From Cladocopium goreaui (taxonomy: Eukaryota > Sar > Dinophyceae > Suessiales > Symbiodiniaceae), in NCBI GenBank assembly GCA_947184155.2, contig CAMXCT020001780.1, forward strand, positions 629,949 to 693,948: 64,000 nt of DNA, read 5' to 3'. The position numbers were made by a program, and so were the translations under genes. Below are positions 34,124-41,590 of this stretch, in pieces (position 1 is the stretch's first letter; every line of letters begins with the position of its first letter). The notes beneath the pieces were generated by a model. The model was not told the origin of the DNA, made no database searches, and saw only the letters and a list, made by a program, of their open reading frames with translations.

Positions 34124-37100
34124 TGGGACGTGCAATTTTGTCATCTGGGAAGGAGTTGACACTTTCTTGAACTTAACGTTTGGTCCTGCTAGTTCAACGT
34201 AGCGGTCAAGACATTGTTGTAAGAATTGTCGCATATCATATTCGACCGTGTTGACATTCTTTGTCATGCACTTGGATTTATGTTGCTCAAGCTCATCAAG
34301 AAAAGTAAATCCTTGTGCCCTAGCCGCTTTCTTTGCTCCTGACTTGTCTCTTGTCTTCTTAGCTGCTGCCAAAACTTTTGATGGTTCTTTGATGGATTCG
34401 TCCACGAAGTAGGTTGATCCCGTCCACCAAAATGGAAGTCCAGTTGGGTTTTGAGATCCCATATCATGAACATATTCTTTGAGTTCATCTTGGGTTTGGC
34501 AAGGCTCACACACGGTTAGCCGGTGCGTTCCCGCCCGGAAGGATGTATTGTCCTTCGGCTTGTCCTGGAACTTCTTGCGAGGTTGCAGGTGATGATGAAC
34601 ACAAACTCCAAGCTCTGGCATGTGCTCCCAGTAGTCCTTTGTTCGGCGGGCCGGACTGGCTGGCTTACTAGAAGGATCTGGGATGCTAGCATCGAAGACA
34701 TGAGCAAATGGATGAGCACTTACATCAAGCTTGACATTCTGTTTGAATACATGTTCACATCCAAGGTATCTGCCGGCATCTTCTGGGGTATCCATGTCGA
34801 TCTGAGAAGAAATCAACTTCCACCCTTCGTCAATGTTTTTGGAAGGTCCTGACATCTTGAAGTCATCAACATATACTCCAAGCAACAACTTCAATTTCGG
34901 ATGCCAAAACATTGAAGGCCAACATTCAGGATAGAGTGGGTGAAATCCAACTGCATAAAGGGCTTTCTCACAGTGACGTTGCCATAGACCCCCCGAATCA
35001 GGGTGACCATACAATGCCAAAATAAGAAGAACAACTGGATCCTTAAACACACCAATCCATTCCTTCGGCCATCGGTTCCTTGGCAATCTGATCCAAGTTA
35101 AAATTCCTTGCATCAACGCTTGGGTGTAAGCTTGCTTACCATCACCTTGTGATGTCCGGTTCCCCGGCATGGAGCCATAAGCATCCAATGCTTTTCCTGC
35201 CTCCATATTGGCCGGTGAACTTCCGAGCTCCGCGAACAAAGCAACATCAGCCGCCTCGTCCTTCACGTTGTTTCCATGGAAAACGGTGCGACCCTTAAAC
35301 TTGCGCATGGGGTCACCCTGCGGTAGCTCACTTCCCTTCTCGACACAAATCTCGAAGATCTTGCCTACGTGAACTTTGGTCTTGTTCTTGATGGCTTCCC
35401 TTGAAACATCATCCCATTCCCTTACAGTGGAATAATCCCATGCACCCTTACTTGTAAGGTTATTCCATTCCTTATCGAGTGCAGCTTGGGCAGCCGGAGT
35501 GTTATTGATCTCCTTCTGTCCAACGGGTCTTGCCACAAGTGCATTGGAAAAATGAAAGCACATGAGCTCTGACTGATCCTTAAGCTTGTCTCTGTGGCAA
35601 TGGTTTCCACCATGCGAGCCCCCCGGATTATAGGTGACTGGCATTGCGGGAATGAAATCATCTGATGGTTCGGCATTCTTGGATTCTTTGACAGCTGAAT
35701 TGGCAAAACGTTCTATGACCCTGTTGTACTTACGTTCTTTGGCAACTGCAGCATCATGTTTTTCAGCTGCCTCTTTCAACAAGGCTTCACGTTTAGCCCT
35801 TTCTCTAGCCGCTTTAGAGGCCCCCCGCCAAAGAAATGTTGGAATGTCCTTGGGTTTGGAGGAACCTTTATATCGTCTACCCTTAAAACCACTAGCGTCG
35901 TAGTATGAAGGGTCATCCTTTGAGATAAATTCTGATTTTCCAGTTTTGGGGTCAATCACTTCGATGTCATCAGACTCAAGTCCAGCTTCACGCATCAATT
36001 GTTCAAACTCCTCTTCGCCCTCCACCGGTCCTGGCTCAACAGCTTTCCTTGGGGCAACCAAGTCTTCAATTGTTTGAGCGTCCATCTTCTTTGGATCTGG
36101 TGGAGCATCAAGGCTAAGAGAATCGTATAAACCTTCCCTAATGGCCTTATACCTACCTTTCAAAGGGAAAACAAAGGGTCCATCAGGTACAGTGAGTTGA
36201 TTGACACGAACAACTTGGACAGATTCGTTGAAATCCTTCTCCATAAGGTCCTTCAATGATGCTACAAGAAATTCATTTCTCCAAACGAAACCTGGTTGCA
36301 TGGCATATCCCAAAAAGACACCTGGATTCGAAGTTGGGTCAAAACGCAAATCTTTCTTGGGTTTAAGTTTCGGCCCAGTCCAGTAGTCAATGCGAGCCCC
36401 AAAAGGAATGTTGGGTCCCTTGAACTTTTCCCCAAAACGAAGCTCCCAAGGAGATAAGATTTCAGGGTGGTCCTGGATATTGTGTGCCATACACCAATGT
36501 CGTGCAGCATAACTCCAATAGGAGTGGTGAAGCCCTGCCTGTTCAAGGTTTACTCTAGTCCCTTCAAGTACGGACCTGAGATTCCTCTCGGCGACTGCGT
36601 TCGACTTAGAGACATAAGCAACACTAGTGTTCTGTCTCCACCCAACTTCCCGACAAGCGAGCTTGATGGATGGCGCTGCATCGGAATAAAACACTCCGAC
36701 TTCTTCACCAGGTGCAATGAAATGCCTAAAAGCTAAAACACAATCCTTGGCATGACTTCTAGCTGAAGGATAGATCCAACGAAAATTCGTAGCGACATCT
36801 TTCATGACCATTGCAACTCTATCACCATCGATTGATTGTTCGTTGGCATCCCTAGTCACGAGATGATCCCCAGTGATGTGATCCCCAAATTTGTTGGATT
36901 CCACAGTCAAAGATTCCCCTTTGCTACGTTTGGTAGGTTTGTACATCTTTGCACATTTGCACGTTTCACAAAAAGGATTCTTCGGGGTGTGTGTCATGTT
37001 GTGCCTAAGGGTCCTGGCCTCATCTCGAAGTGCAGCTTCACCGCGATCAACTGGTTTTGGTTCAGGCAATTGAAGTCGACCGTCAACTGGTTCTTCAGGA

Positions 37101-40100
37101 GCTTCGGCTTCATCTTCCGAACCTTCGACAACGTCTGGTGTCATTGCTGCTGGCGGCCCGGGTGCAAGTTCACCAGGAAAGAATTCTTCGAGGTCGTCGA
37201 TAGCTTGTCCGGGAATTTCATCGTCATCAGCGATGGAAGCCTCGTAAGGTACTTCGACCTCCTCGACTTCATCATCGGACTCGGCACCGACGGCTGACAT
37301 GCGAGACCTTCGAACATGTGAGATGATGGGCTTGCCGTTCCCGGCAGCGGAGTTCCATGAAAACGGAATCCCTACTGCAGCGGGTACCTGGCCATCTCTG
37401 GATGGTAGATAAGGAACAAAATCTTTAACTTCAAGTTTGATCTTAGTTCCATCTTTCTTCTTGAAATAAGGGCGACTAAAGCTCTTCCAAACAAAATCCC
37501 ATCCATCTTGAATACATCTCATCCCTACCGATATTACAGCCGGGGTATCAGGAAGAACATATGGATGAACTTCTTTGTCGATGCAATCAATGTGAACAGA
37601 AGCTTGTTGGTCAGCTGATTGGGAACCATTTGCAGTGATTAATTCAAGGGGTTCATGAGAGTGATACACGATATCATCGGGAATCATCTTACTGCAAACT
37701 AAGTCCTGTGCACTACCAGTGTCAGCAATCCATGCTATCTCAGCGGAAGCGTTACGCTGCTGGGACGGCATATGTCCTGGCAGGGCATTCAGGTCGGAAC
37801 GGATGCAGTGGCGACAGCCGATATCACTGTCACATTCAAAGCTGCATTTGCAAAGCTTACCATGCAACTCCCGAAAGACAGCTGATTGCAACATCTGTGC
37901 TGCAAGTATGGCATCACTTTCACGTGCTTCGATCGTATCTTTACGAGTACGATCGTCCTTGGTGATGCGAACTGGATTGAAAGTTCTTTGTTTGGCTTGG
38001 CACGGATATAAATTACAATTTTGCTCGATGGGAACTTCGAAGATTTCATCGTTGCCCCCAAATGAAACAGTGCGATTGGGTGTAACTGGCATAGCAAAAT
38101 GCTGGTTGAAACAATGCGGAGAGGCGATGCCTTCCGGCACGCGATGAGTGCTGGTCGAAGGGTTAACGACTGCGACCATCATCAGAGCGCGCATCAGGCA
38201 TACTGCAGCTGAGCCAGAGGAAGATGGTTTTCCCCCTTTGTCCTTGAGACTCTGAGAACCTCTCGAGGAATTGGAACCTCTGCTCGACGATCTTGAGCGA
38301 TCGCCCTTCTTCTTTCTGTTCTTCTTCTTCTTTTTCTGGCTCTTTCCACGCTTGTCATCTTTTGTAGATGCAGCTGCAGGCTTTGGTGGGTGTTGGAAAG
38401 CACAGTCATTACCTCGCTGACATTTCCCTGCCTTCCAAAACTTGCACACCTGGTTCCTAGATCCTGGAGACAATGAACGACCATCGCCCCTTGACTTGGA
38501 TCTGGACTTGCCTTTCTTACCTCCGCCTTTGCCTTTGTCTGCCTTTTCATGTCGGTATCGGCAATCCTTTCCCCTGGTACACTTGCCAGCCTGGAAGTCG
38601 TAGCAAATGCCAGTGGGCTTTCCCGTGGATGTAGGCCTCGTGGGTGCTGGCGTTGCGTCTCTTTTGCCTGAAACAGACTTCTTGGTGGCCTGGCGCATCT
38701 TTTCAAGACGTCTCCTCTCAAGGTAGTCCCTTGCAGCTTTCACGAGAAAATCATAAGAGCGGTTGGATTCCCCCTCCGGTGTGCGATCATACACAGCCAG
38801 ATCATGAGAGAGAGGCTTGAAGTTCTTGATGGCGTTGTGAAAGTAGGCTTGCTTCCACATCATGTCAGGCTCGGAAGTCATTCCAGCGATCACAGCGTCC
38901 CATCGGGTGATGAAACCTCTGAGATCATCATTGACCAAGGTAACAGCCATGAGGTCCTCAATGTCGTACACAGCACCATGCTTCCTACTTGTGCTAAAGT
39001 GTTTATGAATCATGAGCAATGCTTGACGTCCCCTAGCTGGTGTCCCTGACTTGGCTTGTTCTTCTTTAAAGATGTCAAGTTGCCGTGCAAAGTCCCCTTC
39101 GCAGATGTTGGTGAGCGAAGACATGAGCTTTGCGTCCAGGGTCACGAATTTACCTGAGTCCTTCAAGGCATCGACAGACTGATCTGTCCTGAACACTTCC
39201 TCCACCCATTGAAAGGCTAGGTCGGGTTTAGCAGAAGCAGCAATTATGGCATCCCTTACTCGGATTCTCCAATTCCTATAATTTTCGGGTTGTGGGAATT
39301 TAGGTACAAGGATCCTATCAGACTCTTTGGCCTTAGTATCACTAGTCCTAGAACGCTCCAAGGCCCTTTTGACCTTACGTGCAAAGGAACTCTCAGAACC
39401 CGAACTTGATGTCGTAGGGGATGTCGATGATGAAGAAGGTGAGGATGAAGGATCTCTTCGCCGTCGTCGTCGCGAGCGGCCACGACTAGCTTTGCGGTCC
39501 TTCTTCTTGTCTTTCTTGTCTTTGCGACCTCTCTTGTCGTCATAGTCATCATCACCATCGTCATCTCCTGGAGGTCCACCGCTGGGAAGTCCCGGTGGCT
39601 TCAAAGGTTCTGCCTGAAAATGTTCGTCGTCAGCATCTGATGAATGCTGAGGCTTCTTGCTTCCCGAAGCTAACTCTACAATGGTTGGACCCTTGGGCTT
39701 CGAGGATTGTGGAATGGGTTTACCTGAACCATAGTGAATCATAAGTCCAGGAGTTCCCTCCAGAGGTTGAGACTTTAAATTCCGGATGAGCTCTCTCTGC
39801 TCCTTCCGAAGCTTCTCAATCTCCGCCTCGAAGTCCTTCTTCTGAGATTCGGCCAGCTTATGCATGTTCAAAGCGTGTTGATTCATTGCATCAATCTGAG
39901 TGCGGTACTCCGCAAGTTCTGAACGTGCTTCCAGCAGATCAGCGTTGGACTTCTCCGCAGACGATGTCAAAACACCTGCACTGTTGACCACATGAGTCAG
40001 TTCGGCACTCAGTTCCCTGATGCGATGATCCTGCGCTGTGACTTGCAGTTGAGCAGACTTCTGCTCACTCATCGCCTGGGCGGCCTGCTCGTTCAACAAA

Positions 40101-40564
40101 AGGTTTTTCCTGGATATTTCTTCGGCTGCTTGTTGTTCGATGCTTGCAAGTTGATCTCGAGCTTCACTCACAAGCTCCATGCGTTGACGTTCCATGACCT
40201 CAGAGTGGCGCACGTTTGCCTCACTCTGCAATGCCTGCTGTTGAGCAGCCATAAGTTGGTTCGCCAGGCTCGGATCAATACCCTGTTGTACCACTGCCAA
40301 ATTGGCGGTACGCTGATCAACATTGTTAAAGTTGATGGTATTGAGTTGACTAATTTCAACACTTGATTCAACGACACCTGGCATGTTCCTGCGTGGATCT
40401 TGGCGGCATGGGTCAAACTCTTCATCCAAGTAACTCATATCACCTTCCGTCGTCGTAGCCGCACCTGAGTGGATCACCATTTCCTCCGGTTGTGATGTGT
40501 TCGCCAATGCTAAAGCAGCCGTGGCGTTCCCGCCCGGGGCAGGCAACGCAGGGGGATTTGACAT
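34121..40564 (-). CDS. Copia ORF1: Gag-like, protease, integrase, reverse transcriptase (2147 aa)
   Basis: Residues 105-265 are a Gln/Glu/Ala-rich likely coiled coil. A basic/Ser stretch (340-395) resembles a nuclear signal. Residues 395-625 are Gag-like. Two CCCH fingers follow: C654-x7-C662-x5-C668-x3-H672 and C707-x7-C715-x5-C721-x3-H725. Protease is AWIADTGSAQD (Asp948). Integrase has an HHCC zinc site (H1188, H1192, C1199, C1202) and acidic residues in GDHITGDH, FYSDAAPS (Asp1295) and AVAERNLRS (Glu1326). Reverse transcriptase spans about 1690-1940, with DGKQAYTQ (Asp1808) and YVDD (1898-1901). The C-terminal ~200 residues lead into RNase H, which is in ORF2. The start is the first ATG after the leader, with none in frame upstream. 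No stop or frameshift interrupts the frame. Confidence 0.93.
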   Translation of the reverse strand: MSNPPALPAPGGNATAALALANTSQPEEMVIHSGAATTTEGDMSYLDEEFDPCRQDPRRNMPGVVESSVEISQLNTINFNNVDQRTANLAVVQQGIDPSLANQLMAAQQQALQSEANVRHSEVMERQRMELVSEARDQLASIEQQAAEEISRKNLLLNEQAAQAMSEQKSAQLQVTAQDHRIRELSAELTHVVNSAGVLTSSAEKSNADLLEARSELAEYRTQIDAMNQHALNMHKLAESQKKDFEAEIEKLRKEQRELIRNLKSQPLEGTPGLMIHYGSGKPIPQSSKPKGPTIVELASGSKKPQHSSDADDEHFQAEPLKPPGLPSGGPPGDDDGDDDYDDKRGRKDKKDKKKDRKASRGRSRRRRRRDPSSSPSSSSTSPTTSSSGSESSFARKVKRALERSRTSDTKAKESDRILVPKFPQPENYRNWRIRVRDAIIAASAKPDLAFQWVEEVFRTDQSVDALKDSGKFVTLDAKLMSSLTNICEGDFARQLDIFKEEQAKSGTPARGRQALLMIHKHFSTSRKHGAVYDIEDLMAVTLVNDDLRGFITRWDAVIAGMTSEPDMMWKQAYFHNAIKNFKPLSHDLAVYDRTPEGESNRSYDFLVKAARDYLERRRLEKMRQATKKSVSGKRDATPAPTRPTSTGKPTGICYDFQAGKCTRGKDCRYRHEKADKGKGGGKKGKSRSKSRGDGRSLSPGSRNQVCKFWKAGKCQRGNDCAFQHPPKPAAASTKDDKRGKSQKKKKKNRKKKGDRSRSSSRGSNSSRGSQSLKDKGGKPSSSGSAAVCLMRALMMVAVVNPSTSTHRVPEGIASPHCFNQHFAMPVTPNRTVSFGGNDEIFEVPIEQNCNLYPCQAKQRTFNPVRITKDDRTRKDTIEARESDAILAAQMLQSAVFRELHGKLCKCSFECDSDIGCRHCIRSDLNALPGHMPSQQRNASAEIAWIADTGSAQDLVCSKMIPDDIVYHSHEPLELITANGSQSADQQASVHIDCIDKEVHPYVLPDTPAVISVGMRCIQDGWDFVWKSFSRPYFKKKDGTKIKLEVKDFVPYLPSRDGQVPAAVGIPFSWNSAAGNGKPIISHVRRSRMSAVGAESDDEVEEVEVPYEASIADDDEIPGQAIDDLEEFFPGELAPGPPAAMTPDVVEGSEDEAEAPEEPVDGRLQLPEPKPVDRGEAALRDEARTLRHNMTHTPKNPFCETCKCAKMYKPTKRSKGESLTVESNKFGDHITGDHLVTRDANEQSIDGDRVAMVMKDVATNFRWIYPSARSHAKDCVLAFRHFIAPGEEVGVFYSDAAPSIKLACREVGWRQNTSVAYVSKSNAVAERNLRSVLEGTRVNLEQAGLHHSYWSYAARHWCMAHNIQDHPEILSPWELRFGEKFKGPNIPFGARIDYWTGPKLKPKKDLRFDPTSNPGVFLGYAMQPGFVWRNEFLVASLKDLMEKDFNESVQVVRVNQLTVPDGPFVFPLKGRYKAIREGLYDSLSLDAPPDPKKMDAQTIEDLVAPRKAVEPGPVEGEEEFEQLMREAGLESDDIEVIDPKTGKSEFISKDDPSYYDASGFKGRRYKGSSKPKDIPTFLWRGASKAARERAKREALLKEAAEKHDAAVAKERKYNRVIERFANSAVKESKNAEPSDDFIPAMPVTYNPGGSHGGNHCHRDKLKDQSELMCFHFSNALVARPVGQKEINNTPAAQAALDKEWNNLTSKGAWDYSTVREWDDVSREAIKNKTKVHVGKIFEICVEKGSELPQGDPMRKFKGRTVFHGNNVKDEAADVALFAELGSSPANMEAGKALDAYGSMPGNRTSQGDGKQAYTQALMQGILTWIRLPRNRWPKEWIGVFKDPVVLLILALYGHPDSGGLWQRHCEKALYAVGFHPLYPECWPSMFWHPKLKLLLGVYVDDFKMSGPSKNIDEGWKLISSQIDMDTPEDAGRYLGCEHVFKQNVKLDVSAHPFAHVFDASIPDPSSKPASPARRTKDYWEHMPELGVCVHHHLQPRKKFQDKPKDNTSFRAGTHRLTVCEPCQTQDELKEYVHDMGSQNPTGLPFWWTGSTYFVDESIKEPSKVLAAAKKTRDKSGAKKAARAQGFTFLDELEQHKSKCMTKNVNTVEYDMRQFLQQCLDRYVELAGPNVKFKKVSTPSQMTKLHVP

Positions 40565-40642
40565 GGCGAAAACCTAGAGGAGACAGAACGAAAAGTGCAA
40601 GATAAGGAAACCAGCGATCGCTTCGCGATACGGCTGATAACC
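40565..40642 (-). other. Copia leader with primer-binding-like site
   Basis: Directly after the LTR end the sense strand reads GGTTATCAGCCG (40642-40631), similar to the GGTATCAG primer-binding sites of plant copia elements that use the initiator tRNA. It is not an exact match, so the primer is uncertain. Just downstream, ATCGC TTC GCGAT (40617-40629) can fold into a 5-bp hairpin. Confidence 0.45.
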
Positions 40643-40774
40643 TGTAGAAACAAGTGATCAACCACAACAGACCACAAAACACAGCTACGGTATTCGCACT
40701 ATTTCTTGAGCCATGAGCACGCCGATATGTAAAGGTGAAAATAGTGATACGTGGGATACTACTGTGCATCAACA
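40643..40774 (-). repeat. Candidate 5' LTR
   Basis: 132 bases in sense orientation, starting TGTTGATGCACAGTAGTA and ending TTGTTTCTACA. It matches the candidate 3' LTR at both ends and in the block TGGCTCAAGAAAT (40713-40701), with a diverged middle. The position directly before a primer-binding-like site supports the call. A (TA)n run adjoins its outer edge. Confidence 0.6.
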
Positions 40775-41354
40775 TATATTATATATATATATATATATAT
40801 GATCGGTGAATAATCGTGACCCCCATGTTTACCATACATAGGTAATCATGAATTAAAATGATGTAATTGATGTAAATAAATCATGCAATTATTGAGCAAA
40901 TTGGATTACAAATGTTTGATTTACTTAATGAATGGAGTTCTGAGTGATGCAATCTTATTCATGGAGGACTACTACCTACCCAATGTCTGATAATACGGGT
41001 GATTCTTTTAAGTTTTCATTGAATGCACAAGGACCCCCAGTTAGATGGGACCCCTATTCCCATCCAATGATTTAATGGCGGCTTGGAAGACATATGTAAG
41101 GGACCGCAGAAAGGGAGCGTGACTTCCATTAATTTCACATGGGTCCATCAAATCTTGACTTCCGATACACCAAGCAGGGGAAGCAGGGCCTGCTACAGTC
41201 GATATCCAACCACCTTCCACCCAAGCAAGCTGACACCGCTCAGCCCAAGAGTAAGAACTAGCAAACACGCACATTTGATGCAAAAAACATCAACTGTCCC
41301 ACCTTAGCCTACAAGTTCCGAATGAAATGTTGAAGGGTTAGATCTCATCAAAAT

Positions 41355-41530
41355 ATCAACATATATGAGCCATGGTCAATACTCACTATATGGTTGATGG
41401 TCATCCCATCCATAATAAGGATCCTTATAATGGTTATTATATGTTATTATAAATCTCTATGAACCATTGGATGACTAGCCCCTATTAATGGTTATTAACC
41501 ATGAGTATTGACCATAGCTCATATCAACCT
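41355..41530. mobile_element. Small foldback element (~175 bp)
   Basis: ATGAGCCATGGTCAATACTC near the left end is matched in inverse by GAGTATTGACCATAGCTCAT near the right end, within longer imperfect arms that include ATATCAAC. The interior is AT-rich and non-coding. Confidence 0.6.
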
Positions 41531-41590
41531 ATGTTAACCCCACTGGCCATCCATTCTCTTGGTGAAGAATCCATGCTGACCAGGCCTGAC

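Larger units (their letters stand above)
27491..40533 (-). other. Dispersed array of 28 GGAA-tetraloop hairpins
   Basis: In the sense RNA each hairpin has loop GGAA (TTCC on the plus strand) on a stem of usually 4+3 pairs. In 22 of 28 one unpaired base lies in the 3' arm between the inner 4 (twice 3) pairs and the outer pairs. Plus-strand loop starts: 27499, 28498, 29244, 29436, 29753, 29831, 30012, 30107, 30568, 30765, 31014, 31312, 31526, 31752, 32013, 32865, 32910, 33606, 34528, 35160, 35605, 36582, 36914, 37338, 38132, 39754, 40013, 40527. Examples (plus strand, bulge in lower case): GACtCCGG TTCC CCGGGTC at 32013; GCCtCAGG TTCC CCTGGGC at 31752; GCAcTCAG TTCC CTGATGC at 40013; GCGaTGCC TTCC GGCACGC at 38132. 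Stems vary freely, architecture does not, and all have the same polarity. Confidence 0.88.
26518..40774 (-). mobile_element. Giant Ty1/copia-type LTR retrotransposon (~14.3 kb)
   Basis: The element runs on the minus strand: candidate 5' LTR (40774-40643), primer-binding-like site, leader, ORF1 (40564-34121), ORF2 (34121-27516), an 850-base 3' region, a G6 tract and a candidate 3' LTR (26658-26518). The order protease, integrase, reverse transcriptase, RNase H places it in Ty1/copia. Both ORFs are free of stops over 4348 codons, which argues for recent activity. It is about three times longer than a typical copia element, mainly because of C-terminal domains after RNase H. The flanks show no matching target duplication (TATAT beyond the 5' LTR, AATTC beyond the 3' LTR), so the exact ends are uncertain. 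Confidence 0.9.

Noticed and set aside
26513..40779. Target-site duplication of the copia element
   Set aside because: The five bases beyond the candidate LTRs (TATAT and AATTC) do not match.
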